A stretch of 30,545 nucleotides of DNA from a virus: positions 1 to 30,545 of IMG/VR virus record IMGVR_UViG_3300028550_002288, one strand, 5' to 3'. The position numbers and the translations under genes were made by a program. This document shows positions 5,858 through 14,250 of the stretch, piece after piece. Position 1 is the first letter of the stretch; each line of letters begins with the position of its first letter. The notes under the pieces are model-generated. The model did no database searches. It saw only the letters and a program-made list of their open reading frames with translations, and was not told where the DNA came from.

Positions 5858-6060
5858 CCAGACAGGCCATCAACCGTCAACAGTTCAAGGTGGATCACCT
5901 AACCTTTGAGCTTACAGACACAACTTACGCAGTCATAGCTGGTGAGGCCGTACACGCCAAAGACCGTAAGCCGATATTTACCGCCACCATAACCAAGGGA
6001 ACCGCAACAGAGCTTCGCAGACTGGCCCACCAGTTTGATGAGCGGGAGGATAAATTGTGA
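5854..6060 (+). CDS. Small hypothetical protein (68 residues), TTG start
   Basis: I place the start at TTG 5854, which overlaps the previous stop (TTGA) and has AGAGGGG about 8 bases upstream. A GTG at 5794 in frame would give 88 residues but lies deep in the previous gene. The core V-D-H-L-T-F-E-L-T-D-T-T-Y-A-V-I-A-G-E looks beta-stranded. It is followed by I-F-T-A-T-I and a helix A-T-E-L-R-R-L-A-H-Q-F-D-E-R. No family recognised. Confidence 0.55.
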   Translation: MTRQAINRQQFKVDHLTFELTDTTYAVIAGEAVHAKDRKPIFTATITKGTATELRRLAHQFDEREDKL

Positions 6061-6191
6061 CTAACAATCTAAGCAAGGCATCGTTTCCCTCAAAAGTAGG
6101 AAAAGATAAGAAATCAACTGACGGATTAAAACCAATTAATCGGGCAGCAAAACGCGCAATCAAAAGCGGAACGAAAAGGAAAAAGAAATGA
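6057..6191 (+). CDS. Small basic protein (44 residues), GTG start
   Basis: GTG at 6057 overlaps the previous stop (GTGA), with GGGAGG 7 bases upstream. Very lysine/arginine rich: ends R-A-A-K-R-A-I-K-S-G-T-K-R-K-K-K. Nucleic-acid binding is likely from charge alone. No family recognised. Confidence 0.55.
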   Translation: MTNNLSKASFPSKVGKDKKSTDGLKPINRAAKRAIKSGTKRKKK

Positions 6192-6469
6192 TAACTAAAT
6201 CTTGGGAATTTAGGGGCTACGAGTGGAGCCACGACATGCCAAAATGGGTCCAACAAAACTCATGCAAACGAACGGGTAGCCCAGACCTGTTTGTATACAC
6301 ACAAGCAGCAGAAACCCCCTGCAAGAGCGGCCAGTGGGTGTCAATCGATATGAGAGGCAACATGGAAATCCATGACAAAAAACCAGATGGATGGAAAAAA
6401 GAAGTCATCGCCAGTGCCGCATTCGTAATAACAGTTGTAATTGCAATCGTGGCAATGCTATCAATCTAA
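6188..6469 (+). CDS. Small C-terminally membrane-anchored protein
   Basis: Codes for 93 residues; the ATG overlaps the previous stop (ATGA). Residues 1-70 are soluble, with a Trp-rich start (K-S-W-E-F-R-G-Y-E-W-S) and two cysteines. Residues about 73-93 form one hydrophobic helix, I-A-S-A-A-F-V-I-T-V-V-I-A-I-V-A-M, preceded by W-K-K-E. This is a tail-anchored topology with the bulk probably in the cytoplasm. It could be an inner-membrane host modifier or a lysis regulator; no holin family was recognised. Last gene before the terminator at 6491. Confidence 0.65.
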   Translation: MITKSWEFRGYEWSHDMPKWVQQNSCKRTGSPDLFVYTQAAETPCKSGQWVSIDMRGNMEIHDKKPDGWKKEVIASAAFVITVVIAIVAMLSI

Positions 6470-6490
6470 ATGCACTTTCTGCTCAAACTA

Positions 6491-6518
6491 GCCCCGCTAT
6501 TTCGCGGGGCATTTTTTT
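6491..6518 (+). terminator. Strong intrinsic terminator ending the early operon
   Basis: Stem GCCCCGC (6491-6497) pairs with GCGGGGC (6504-6510) around a 6-base loop, followed by ATTTTTTT. It separates the small early genes from the terminase operon. Confidence 0.9.
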
Positions 6519-6587
6519 ACTACCAAAACAACAAACCTTTTTTTTAATATAATTTTGTATTATATGTAATTTTAAGGGAGTAACGTC
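6519..6587 (+). promoter_or_regulatory. AT-rich leader of the late operon, possible promoter
   Basis: Very AT-rich with TATAAT at 6548-6553 and TATTAT at 6558-6563, but no convincing -35 box. A phage-specific or activator-dependent late promoter is possible. AAGGGAG at 6574-6580 is the ribosome site of the terminase small subunit. Confidence 0.4.
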
Positions 6588-7082
6588 ATGGCAAAGAAAA
6601 AATCAAAAAATCCTGTAGGTAGACCTAAGTTTGAAATCACGCCAGAAGTTCTGGAAGAAGTCGAAGAGATGGCAGGACGTGGATTAACCGTTAATCAAAT
6701 TGCTATTTGCTTGGGCGTTTCACCCGCAACTATTTACAATAAACAGGCACAATATTTAGAGTTTTTAGAGACTATAAAAAAAGGGAAGGCTGTGGGCCTC
6801 AGTAAAGTAACCAATAAGCTATTTGAAAATGCTGCTGTCAAAGGCGATAATGTCGCTATTATTTATTACCTAAATAACAGGGACAAAGACAACTGGTCGA
6901 ACAAGCATGAGGTCGCAACCACTGTCGAACATAAAAATGTCATAGATTTAACGAGGGTGAGCGATGACCAACTCAGCGCAATTACAGCAGCTTTTAAGCA
7001 AGTTGACACTGGAGCAAGTTCAAGCGGAGCGTTACCGCAGATCATTGAGGGAGTTTACGAAGGCAGCTTGGCCGACGATTGA
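6588..7082 (+). CDS. terS: Terminase small subunit
   Basis: Codes for 164 residues. N-terminus N-P-V-G-R-P-K-F-E-I-T-P-E-V then a helix-turn-helix L-T-V-N-Q-I-A-I-C-L-G-V-S-P-A-T-I-Y-N-K (about residues 34-53), as in small terminases that recognise the packaging site. The middle A-V-G-L-S-K-V-T-N-K-L-F-E-N-A and W-S-N-K-H-E-V are typical of this group. Its last 119 bases overlap the large subunit gene in another frame. Position directly before terL supports the call. Confidence 0.85.
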   Translation: MAKKKSKNPVGRPKFEITPEVLEEVEEMAGRGLTVNQIAICLGVSPATIYNKQAQYLEFLETIKKGKAVGLSKVTNKLFENAAVKGDNVAIIYYLNNRDKDNWSNKHEVATTVEHKNVIDLTRVSDDQLSAITAAFKQVDTGASSSGALPQIIEGVYEGSLADD

Positions 7083-8472
7083 ACCGGGCGTTGAGTTCAA
7101 AAACAATTGGCACATAGATGCCATCAGTGATCACCTGCAAGCCGTGGTTGAGGGCGACATCAAGCGCCTGATCATCAACGTGCCGCCACGACACATGAAG
7201 TCCATCAGCGTGGCCGTGGCGCTGCCTGCGTGGACTTGGGCATCGCAGTCGTCTAAAAAATTCTTATTTGCGTCATACGCCGCCTCCCTGTCGATCAGGG
7301 ATAGCGTTAAGTGCCGAAGGCTGATCGACAGCCCGTGGTACAAGGCGCACTTCGGTGACAAGTTTAAGCTCACCGACGATCAAAACCAGAAGCAGCGGTT
7401 TGAAAATGATCAAACAGGCTATAGGATCGCCACCAGTGTCGGGGGCGCTTTGACTGGGGATGGGGGAGACATTATCGCAATTGACGATCCCCACAATTCG
7501 ATAGAAGCAGATAGTTCTAAAGTTAGGGAGGGCGTTCTGGAGTGGTGGGATCAGGCCATGCAGACGCGCCTTAACGACCCAAAGACTGGAGCCTTCATCA
7601 TCATCATGCAAAGATTGCACGAACAAGACCTGACGGGCCATATTTTGGCAAATCAACTTGAGGGAGAGTGGGATCATTTAATGCTACCTGCGCGGTATGA
7701 AGTTGGAGCGCCAAATCCAATGCGGTCATCCCTTGGCTTCACAGACCCACGCACAGAGGAAGGCGAACTGCTGTGGCCCGACAGGATGGATGAGAAGACC
7801 CTCACCAACCTAGAGCGGTCTCTTGGCTCCTACGCTGCCGCTGGGCAGCTACAGCAGCGACCCAGCCCTAAGGGCGGCGGGATACTGAAGGCGTCATGGT
7901 GGGTGCCGTGGGAAAAGGAGGAGCTACCCGAAGTGTCTTATGTAATCCAATCTTGGGACACCGCCTTTGAAACAAAAGAAAGCTCAAGCTACAGCGCACG
8001 AACAACGTGGGGCGTCTTCAAGAAAGATGGCTACGACTGCTTGATCGTGCTGGAAGCGTGGTATGACAAAGTCAACTATCCAGAGCTACGCAAGTTAGCG
8101 CAGGAGGCATACGATGACTGGGAGCCAGACGCAGTTTTAATAGAGAAGAAGGCCAGCGGAGCAAGCCTTCTCGCTGATTTGCGCATGGCGGGGGTGCCAG
8201 TATTGGCATATTCCCCAGATCGTGATAAGGTGGCCCGTGCTCATGCGGCATCTGCCCTGCTAGAAGACGGCAGGATTTACTACCCAAAACGCAAATGGGC
8301 CGAAGATTTGATCTCAATATGTGCGGCTTTCCCGGCTGCAAAAAATGACGATATAGTAGACACATGCACTCAGGCGTGGTTAAGGTTACGCAAGGGCTGG
8401 TTCCTTGGTCACACTGAAGACCCAGAAGAAGACTACGCTCCAGAGACACAAAGGATGACGCTCTATGGCTGA
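6964..8472 (+). CDS. terL: Terminase large subunit
   Basis: Codes for 502 residues. The packaging ATPase has a Walker A-like V-P-P-R-H-M-K-S (73-80) and Walker B I-I-A-I-D-D-P (170-176). The C-terminal RNaseH-like nuclease has S-W-D-T-A (D332), L-I-E-K-K-A-S-G (E394) and N-D-D-I-V-D (461-466) as acidic site residues. Length is normal for the family. The ATG at 6964, with GAGGGTGAGC upstream, lies inside terS; no later start keeps the conserved N-terminal helix F-T-K-A-A-W-P. It docks on the portal encoded next (7-base overlap). Confidence 0.95.
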   Translation: MTNSAQLQQLLSKLTLEQVQAERYRRSLREFTKAAWPTIEPGVEFKNNWHIDAISDHLQAVVEGDIKRLIINVPPRHMKSISVAVALPAWTWASQSSKKFLFASYAASLSIRDSVKCRRLIDSPWYKAHFGDKFKLTDDQNQKQRFENDQTGYRIATSVGGALTGDGGDIIAIDDPHNSIEADSSKVREGVLEWWDQAMQTRLNDPKTGAFIIIMQRLHEQDLTGHILANQLEGEWDHLMLPARYEVGAPNPMRSSLGFTDPRTEEGELLWPDRMDEKTLTNLERSLGSYAAAGQLQQRPSPKGGGILKASWWVPWEKEELPEVSYVIQSWDTAFETKESSSYSARTTWGVFKKDGYDCLIVLEAWYDKVNYPELRKLAQEAYDDWEPDAVLIEKKASGASLLADLRMAGVPVLAYSPDRDKVARAHAASALLEDGRIYYPKRKWAEDLISICAAFPAAKNDDIVDTCTQAWLRLRKGWFLGHTEDPEEDYAPETQRMTLYG

Positions 8473-10948
8473 CCCAAATATTATTCCGTTCGCTGAAGGA
8501 TCGCCCCTAGATGACCTGATGGTCGAAGAACTCCCAGACGGTGACGTTCTAATCGGTGATCCAGAGCTAGACATGCAAGACGAAATCGGTGAGGCAGAGT
8601 TCGACAAAAACCTCGCAGAAGAAATCGATGCCCGTGAGCTTGCCCGAAAAGGCCAAGAGCTAATCGGCTTTTACGAAAACGATGAAGCCTCCCGATCAGA
8701 ATGGCTTGAACGATACAAGGCAGGGCTGCGTACCTTAGACCCAGATGGTGGTTTAGATCAGGGCGATGATGAACGCGCCACCCGTGGACTGTCCATCGTT
8801 GTTCACCCCCTAATCGCTGAAGCGGCAACCCAGTTTAATGCCAAGGCCATTGCAGAGCTTTACCCGTCAGGCGGTCCAATTAAGACCGTCATTATTGGCG
8901 ATCCCGACGAAAAAATCGAGGAGCAGGGCCGTAGGGTGCGCGAGTTTATGAACTGGCAAATCCAAAACGAAATGGTCTCATACTTTCCAGACTTGGATCA
9001 AATGCTGTTTCACCTGCCGCTGGTAGGTCAGACGTTCAAGAAGGTTTGGTGGAACGTAAACCTAAATCGACAGTGCAGCGACTTTGTGAAGGCCGAAGAC
9101 TTCTGCGTGGCACCAGAGACCAAAGACCTCTACACCTCCCCCCGATATACCCACGTCATTAGAATGCCAAAGAACGATTACAATAAGTACGTTCAAAACG
9201 GCTACTATCTCCAGACAGAATATGATGGTGGAGACGGTATCGGAACAGGCAGCGGCGATACCATTGGCGAAATCGAGGGCGTCGATGAGTACGGCGACAG
9301 CAGTGAAGACGGCACCATGACACTGCTGGAAATGCACGTCTATGATCTGTTCGACGGCATTGACGGCCAAGAAATGGATGAGGACGAGGCCGACGAGAAC
9401 GCTGTCGCGCTGCCCTACGTCATTACCATCGATTACGATAATCAGAAAGTTGTCAGCGTCAGACGCAATTGGCGCGAGGACGATGAGACAAAAAAACGCC
9501 GCGACTGGTTTGTGAGCTATAAGTTCCTACCGGGCTTGGGCTTCTACGGCTTTGGCCTGTATCACATGATCGGTGGACTAGGCAAAGCAGCCACGGGATC
9601 GCTCCGCGCTCTCTTAGATTCCGCAGCGTTTAGCAATATGCAGGGTGGCTTTAAGCTGCGTGGCCGTGTTCAAGGCGGCGATATGCAGATCAGTCCCGGT
9701 GAATTTGTTGATCTCGACAGTACCGTCGATGACGTGAATAAAGCCATAATGCCCCTGCCCTTCAAGGAACCGTCAGGCTCTTTGTTTAATCTGCTTGGCT
9801 TTATGGTTGAGGCAGGCCAGCGTTTTGCCAGCACTGCCGATCTAAATGTTGGTGACGTAAATCCCAACGCGCCAGTTGGATCAACGGTCGCCCTAATTGA
9901 GCAGGGCAGTAAGTCGTTCTCAGCAATTCACAAGCGACTGCACTACTCGCAGGGCCAAGAATTTAAAATGCTGGCGGCTCTAAACGCAGAAAACCTGCCA
10001 GAAGAATTTACCTTCGCAGTGGCTGGTGCAGCGGAAATCGTTTACGCCGCTGACTTTGATGACCGAATTGACATCGTGCCAGTGTCGGACCCCAACATAT
10101 TCAGCACCGCACAGCGCATCTCGCAGGCGCAGGCCGTCCTGCAAATGGCGCAGTCAGCGCCACAGCTTCACGATCTTTACGAAGCCTACAAGCGGATGTA
10201 CGAGGCGCTACGCATAAACAACATCGATGAAATCTTGCAAAAGCCAGAGCAGGCTGTGCAAATGGACCCCATCGATGAAAATATGAGTGTCATGTATGGC
10301 AAGCCAATTCGTGCATTCTTGGAGCAGGATCACGATGCCCACATTGCGGTTCACATGCAGTTCATGCAAGACCCCTCTCTGGCAGGCAATCCAGCCGCAC
10401 AGAAGACAATGGGGCCAATTCTAATCGCGCATATCGCGGAGCATATCGCGCTGCTGTATCGCCTTAGAATGCAGGCAGGCGTGGCAATGGAACTGCCGCC
10501 ACTGCCAAACTTCAGAGACCCCAAGTTTAAGTTTGAAGAGGTCGATCCAGAACTTGATCGCGTTATTAGCCAACGTGCGGCAGAGGTTGTGCAGGCCGCA
10601 CCGCAGATGAAGCAAATCGAGGCCATGCGTGGCATGATGGGTCAGCAGGGTCAGCAGGGTCAGGGCAATCCGCTGCAATACGCACAGCAGCTTGCACAGC
10701 TTGAGACAGAGGCACTTAAAGCCAGAACGCAGGCGCAAATCCAAGCGGATCAGGCGAAGGCCAAGTCCAGTATTGAGATTAAGCAGGCAGAGGCGCGTCA
10801 GGACATGCAGATCGATGCAGCTAAGGCGCAGGCAGACTTGCAGGCAAAGGTTACTAAGCTGGAGGCAGAATTGCAGCTAGAGCGAGAAAAGAACGCCGCA
10901 AAAATTCAAATGGAGGCAATGAAGAATGTTCCCCCCACAATCCTATGA
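8465..10948 (+). CDS. Portal protein, P22-like long type
   Basis: Codes for 827 residues, longer than most portals. It has an acidic N-terminus (1-60), then the portal core with L-P-L-V-G-Q-T-F-K-K-V-W-W-N-V-N and A-E-D-F-C-V-A-P-E-T, blocks typical of large podovirus-type portals. An acidic insertion lies around 255-315. The C-terminal 100 residues are a Gln/Ala/Lys coiled coil (Q-A-Q-I-Q-A-D-Q-A-K-A-K and onward), comparable to a barrel extension. It forms the dodecameric DNA channel at the capsid vertex. It sits directly after terL as expected. Confidence 0.9.
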   Translation: MADPNIIPFAEGSPLDDLMVEELPDGDVLIGDPELDMQDEIGEAEFDKNLAEEIDARELARKGQELIGFYENDEASRSEWLERYKAGLRTLDPDGGLDQGDDERATRGLSIVVHPLIAEAATQFNAKAIAELYPSGGPIKTVIIGDPDEKIEEQGRRVREFMNWQIQNEMVSYFPDLDQMLFHLPLVGQTFKKVWWNVNLNRQCSDFVKAEDFCVAPETKDLYTSPRYTHVIRMPKNDYNKYVQNGYYLQTEYDGGDGIGTGSGDTIGEIEGVDEYGDSSEDGTMTLLEMHVYDLFDGIDGQEMDEDEADENAVALPYVITIDYDNQKVVSVRRNWREDDETKKRRDWFVSYKFLPGLGFYGFGLYHMIGGLGKAATGSLRALLDSAAFSNMQGGFKLRGRVQGGDMQISPGEFVDLDSTVDDVNKAIMPLPFKEPSGSLFNLLGFMVEAGQRFASTADLNVGDVNPNAPVGSTVALIEQGSKSFSAIHKRLHYSQGQEFKMLAALNAENLPEEFTFAVAGAAEIVYAADFDDRIDIVPVSDPNIFSTAQRISQAQAVLQMAQSAPQLHDLYEAYKRMYEALRINNIDEILQKPEQAVQMDPIDENMSVMYGKPIRAFLEQDHDAHIAVHMQFMQDPSLAGNPAAQKTMGPILIAHIAEHIALLYRLRMQAGVAMELPPLPNFRDPKFKFEEVDPELDRVISQRAAEVVQAAPQMKQIEAMRGMMGQQGQQGQGNPLQYAQQLAQLETEALKARTQAQIQADQAKAKSSIEIKQAEARQDMQIDAAKAQADLQAKVTKLEAELQLEREKNAAKIQMEAMKNVPPTIL

Positions 10949-11204
10949 CTTGCCCCCTGTAAACCCCGCAGCGTTCGGCGGCTTGCCGCAAGAAACGCCG
11001 CAGCCGGGTGCGCCCCCGCTTGCCTCCCCAAGTGGGGGTCAGCCGCCACCGATGGACATGAATAAATATTTAATAGACAAGGTTGCTGAGATTCGGCAGC
11101 GAATGGGCGCAGGCGATATGGGAGCGTTAAGTAATATCGCTAGTGCCATGCAGCCACCCGCGCAGCAGCCACCCGCGCAGGAACAGCAAAGAGGTATGGC
11201 CTAA
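10926..11204 (+). CDS. Proline-rich small hypothetical protein
   Basis: Codes for 92 residues. The ATG lies inside the end of the portal gene, with GGAGG 9 bases upstream. Residues 1-45 are very proline-rich (Y-D-L-P-P-V-N-P, P-Q-P-G-A-P-P-L). The middle is a helix M-N-K-Y-L-I-D-K-V-A-E-I-R-Q-R. The end repeats the motif Q-P-P-A-Q. Low-complexity linker character suggests a virion-associated or assembly peptide. No family recognised. Confidence 0.7.
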   Translation: MFPPQSYDLPPVNPAAFGGLPQETPQPGAPPLASPSGGQPPPMDMNKYLIDKVAEIRQRMGAGDMGALSNIASAMQPPAQQPPAQEQQRGMA

Positions 11205-11749
11205 TGGCTGACATTGGAGCATTAACGGGGCTTGATGAGCTACCATTCTCTGGTGATTTAAATATTCAGCCAAAAGGTATTGGAAATTATTCTGCCGATC
11301 TTAATTTCTTCAAAACAATTGATGGTAAATTAGGTTCCATAACTCCATTTGCTGGGTACGGGAAAGAATTTTCATCTTTCCAAGATGGCCCTGTTGAGAT
11401 CGATAATAAAAACAGAACCATAAGGATCGGGATTGATGGACAAACATCGCTAGGCCCAGTTGATGTAAGCGGCAACGTGATGGGTAGCAGGACAAGGCAA
11501 CAACAAAACGTGTCTTTCCCAGATGGATTTAACTTTAGCAATTCCAATATCGGCACTTTCACAAAACTGGGAATGGCTGCAAAATATGGCGCTCTTGATG
11601 CTGGAATACAGAGAGAAAAGTATACTGGTATGGACCCTATTTATACTGGCAATGTAGGAATGAACTTTGGTAATGGCGGCAGATTTGAAATATCTGACAC
11701 AAACAAAGGCGATCCAACATACAGAGTTAATTACAGAATGGATTTTTAG
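11204..11749 (+). CDS. Beta-barrel-like protein of unknown function
   Basis: Codes for 181 residues; TAATG overlap with the gene before. No signal peptide. The sequence is a series of short strands with alternating polar and apolar residues, many glycines and aromatic ends, e.g. G-S-I-T-P-F-A-G-Y-G, F-T-K-L-G-M-A-A-K-Y-G-A-L-D, N-V-G-M-N-F-G-N-G-G-R-F-E-I. It closes Y-R-V-N-Y-R-M-D-F, ending in phenylalanine like outer-membrane barrels. It is AT-richer than the portal gene. The lack of a signal peptide argues against export, so it may instead be ejected from the virion. Function unknown. Confidence 0.7.
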   Translation: MADIGALTGLDELPFSGDLNIQPKGIGNYSADLNFFKTIDGKLGSITPFAGYGKEFSSFQDGPVEIDNKNRTIRIGIDGQTSLGPVDVSGNVMGSRTRQQQNVSFPDGFNFSNSNIGTFTKLGMAAKYGALDAGIQREKYTGMDPIYTGNVGMNFGNGGRFEISDTNKGDPTYRVNYRMDF

Positions 11750-11751
11750 CC

Positions 11752-13446
11752 ATGAACAATCGCTACATGAGCCAGATGAACGATTATCTTGAGGGCGGTC
11801 AGGGTTCGGCCCCCCGCCAGAACGGCGCATTTGCTAACATGGTGCCACGGCAGGCGCAGTTAATGGATCAGCCACACATGCTGGCCTACATTAATCCAGC
11901 CGAAGAGCAAATGCTGCGTGATATGGGTGGCGCTGGTATCCCCGGTCCTGATGGCATTCCCGTTTATGGTTTGTATGAAAGTATTACAGGCACAAAGTTT
12001 GAAGACACAGCACTTGGTGGTGCATTAGGTGTTAATACTGGCGGCACTTTTGGAAGCGGAGGTTCGTTGGATAACGCTTACAACGCTGTTACGGGCGGTG
12101 GTTATACTGGTAACAGTGGAAGCTCAGAGGATATGGATTATGCTGCGATGGTCGCTAGGAATGCTGCCGCTGCTGCCGCTGCCGCACTCCCTACATATTA
12201 TTATGATTCGGCGGGTAGTTCTCACCGAACACAAGCCGCAGCTAATGCTTCTGACATATCAATTGCTAGGGCTGCAACCGAAGCCGAATTGGCAAGCAAA
12301 GGGCCAGCAGCAACCAAAGGTCTTTATGAAAACCTGACTGGCACAAAGTTTGAAGATACGTTAGTTGGCGGTGCATTGGGTGTTACGTCTGATAGCACTT
12401 TTGGAAGCGAGGGCAGCGCAGACGATTTATATACGTCTGGAGTTGATCTTGTGGATGGTGGTGGCGCAGGAGCGTCTGGGGATACCTTTGTGGGTGATGG
12501 TGCCTTATCTAACATTGTTGCTGGCACTGCTAATACGTTAGCCGTGACGCCATACAACGAAAATGCTGGTTTGTTTGGATCGGGCGGTGCGCTTGACGTT
12601 ATTACGGACGTAATAGACCCAACTAAAATTATCACAAATAAATTAACTGGCGGCGTAGGTGTTTTAGGAACAATTGGAAATATTGTTGGTGGCGCTCTTG
12701 ATAACACCGCAGTTGGAGAGCTTTTGTTAAACAACAAATGGACCGCAAATTTAGCTAACAGTATGGGCATTACAAATCTAACGGCGGCTGATTTAAAGGG
12801 CAAAGTAATAGTGTTAAATCCTGACACTGGCGAACCTATTAAATATGATAGCATAAATGATGTTCCAGCAAGTTATATGCTGGGGGGTGATACGGCCACT
12901 GAATACACCTTGGCTAGTAATGAGGGGTCTTCTTACAGTGGTGATACGGGTTTAATTACTGGCGCAGATGGCAACACGTTAGAAGTTGGTGCAAACGTAA
13001 ATATAAATGATTTTATTGATCCTAATACTAACCAAGAATATGAAGTATTAGGCAATTTAAACACTGATCAGCCTGCTTCTGAAATCACTTCCAGTGATGA
13101 TGACCCCGCGACATCTGGGGCAGTCAGGGAAGACATTATGGGCGCTGAAATGGGCGACTATATACGCAAATACAAGGGCGGCAGTGGGGCGTATTTGCCA
13201 TCTTATATGCAGCGGTATATGTCAGGCGAAACCATTGATGATATGTTTAGGCAATTCACTGGGGAAGACGGCAAGCAATATTACATAACGCCCACGGGCG
13301 AAGTCTATGACGCAGATGCCTTTATAGGCGCGGCAACAGGCGATACATCAAGGCTTGAGACAGGCAATGAAATCGTTGTCGGATATACAGAGACAGACGC
13401 CTCTGGAAATGTTACATCTTACAACAACGATGGAACCCCACTTTAA
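11752..13446 (+). CDS. Large Gly/Ser/Thr-rich virion-associated protein with internal repeats
   Basis: Codes for 564 residues. N-terminal block H-M-L-A-Y-I-N-P-A-E-E-Q-M-L-R-D-M-G-G-A-G-I-P-G is a pattern I associate with marine phages. Two copies of a unit G-L-Y-E-x-x-T-G-T-K-F-E-D-T-x-x-G-G-A-L-G-V occur at about 73-105 and 190-223, with a diverged third trace near 265. A run of eight alanines lies at 138-145. The C-terminal region has A-Y-L-P-S-Y-M-Q-R-Y-M-S-G, another block seen in such phages. Probably structural or internal. Exact role unknown. Confidence 0.75.
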   Translation: MNNRYMSQMNDYLEGGQGSAPRQNGAFANMVPRQAQLMDQPHMLAYINPAEEQMLRDMGGAGIPGPDGIPVYGLYESITGTKFEDTALGGALGVNTGGTFGSGGSLDNAYNAVTGGGYTGNSGSSEDMDYAAMVARNAAAAAAAALPTYYYDSAGSSHRTQAAANASDISIARAATEAELASKGPAATKGLYENLTGTKFEDTLVGGALGVTSDSTFGSEGSADDLYTSGVDLVDGGGAGASGDTFVGDGALSNIVAGTANTLAVTPYNENAGLFGSGGALDVITDVIDPTKIITNKLTGGVGVLGTIGNIVGGALDNTAVGELLLNNKWTANLANSMGITNLTAADLKGKVIVLNPDTGEPIKYDSINDVPASYMLGGDTATEYTLASNEGSSYSGDTGLITGADGNTLEVGANVNINDFIDPNTNQEYEVLGNLNTDQPASEITSSDDDPATSGAVREDIMGAEMGDYIRKYKGGSGAYLPSYMQRYMSGETIDDMFRQFTGEDGKQYYITPTGEVYDADAFIGAATGDTSRLETGNEIVVGYTETDASGNVTSYNNDGTPL

Positions 13447-13458
13447 GGAACACACGAC

Positions 13459-13812
13459 ATGAACCCAGATTTAGATTTAGTAATGCGTTATCTGCAATCA
13501 ATTACGCCCGGTGATATGTCGCCAGAGGCGTCTGACCAGTTAATGATGATTGGCAGACGCATTCAAGCTGGTGGCTCATTAACTGATCAGGAACGAGAAA
13601 TGTTTGGAAGTGTTGTCGGCGCTATGCCCCAGTCAGCACAGGCAACTGCCGAAATGAATGCCCTAAACGATGCCAAGGATATGTCATCGCAGGTCTTTCA
13701 GCCGCCAGAGCCAAACGTGCCAAGCCTGCAAGGCAATTATAATAGCACTGTACAGGTCGATCCAATGTCTCTGGTTCGCCCACGATTACGTCCAGATAAC
13801 TTAGGAGGCTGA
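13459..13812 (+). CDS. Hypothetical structural-region protein
   Basis: Codes for 117 residues. TAAGGAACACACGAC precedes the ATG and supplies AAGGA. N-terminal helix D-L-D-L-V-M-R-Y-L-Q-S-I-T-P-G, then L-T-D-Q-E-R-E-M-F-G-S-V-V, and a Pro-rich, disordered C-terminus ending P-R-L-R-P-D-N-L-G-G. No family recognised. It is co-transcribed with the neighbouring virion genes. Confidence 0.7.
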   Translation: MNPDLDLVMRYLQSITPGDMSPEASDQLMMIGRRIQAGGSLTDQEREMFGSVVGAMPQSAQATAEMNALNDAKDMSSQVFQPPEPNVPSLQGNYNSTVQVDPMSLVRPRLRPDNLGG

Positions 13813-13813
13813 T

Positions 13814-14116
13814 ATGGCTGAAGTAAACGTAGAAAACATGGAAGCAAACGCTGAATTGTTTATGGAAAAAATGGGCTTCCCACACAATGCAGACGGCCTT
13901 GATCTGTCCGACGATCAGTTGGTGAACTTCCTGCTGCTGTGCCACCACACCATGATGGGCGTCGATAGCGAAGATGCCATGTACGAAGATGATATGTACG
14001 AAGACGTTGAGGAAGAAATGATGGAAGTGCCAAGCGGTGACGTTAAAGTCAAAGTTATGAAACTTGATGGCGGCAATGTCCACGAAATGATGAACAAGCT
14101 GCTTGGCGGTCACTAA
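13814..14116 (+). CDS. Acidic hypothetical protein
   Basis: Codes for 100 residues. TTAGGAGG just upstream is an excellent ribosome site. It is rich in Asp, Glu and Met, with a repeat M-Y-E-D-D-M-Y-E-D-V-E-E-E-M-M in the middle. The C-terminus is a short strand and helix, V-K-V-K-V-M-K-L-D and V-H-E-M-M-N-K-L-L. The strong acidity contrasts with the basic protein encoded next, and the two could pair. No family recognised. Confidence 0.7.
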   Translation: MAEVNVENMEANAELFMEKMGFPHNADGLDLSDDQLVNFLLLCHHTMMGVDSEDAMYEDDMYEDVEEEMMEVPSGDVKVKVMKLDGGNVHEMMNKLLGGH

Positions 14117-14250
14117 TGCCCGTCATGAAGGTTAAGGGCGGCTACCGCTGGGGCAGCAAGGGCAAGGTCTATAAGACCAAGGCCGAAGCTGCCAAGCAGG
14201 GCCGTGCTGCCTACGCCAGCGGATACGGCAAGAAGAAAAAGGGCAAGTAG
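14116..14250 (+). CDS. Tiny basic protein, phage KGGYxWG type
   Basis: Codes for 44 residues; the ATG overlaps the previous stop (TAATG). Reads V-M-K-V-K-G-G-Y-R-W-G-S-K-G-K-V-Y-K-T-K-A-E-A-A, then A-A-Y-A-S-G-Y-G-K-K-K-K-G-K. This short pattern is common in phage structural operons. The strong positive charge suggests a DNA-binding or packaging-related peptide, which is inference. Confidence 0.8.
   Translation: MPVMKVKGGYRWGSKGKVYKTKAEAAKQGRAAYASGYGKKKKGK

Noticed and set aside
12324-12854. A 176-codon reverse-strand ORF
   Set aside because: Antisense shadow of the Gly/Thr-rich 564-residue gene; low-complexity Pro/Ser/Thr product, no ribosome site and no neighbours on that strand.
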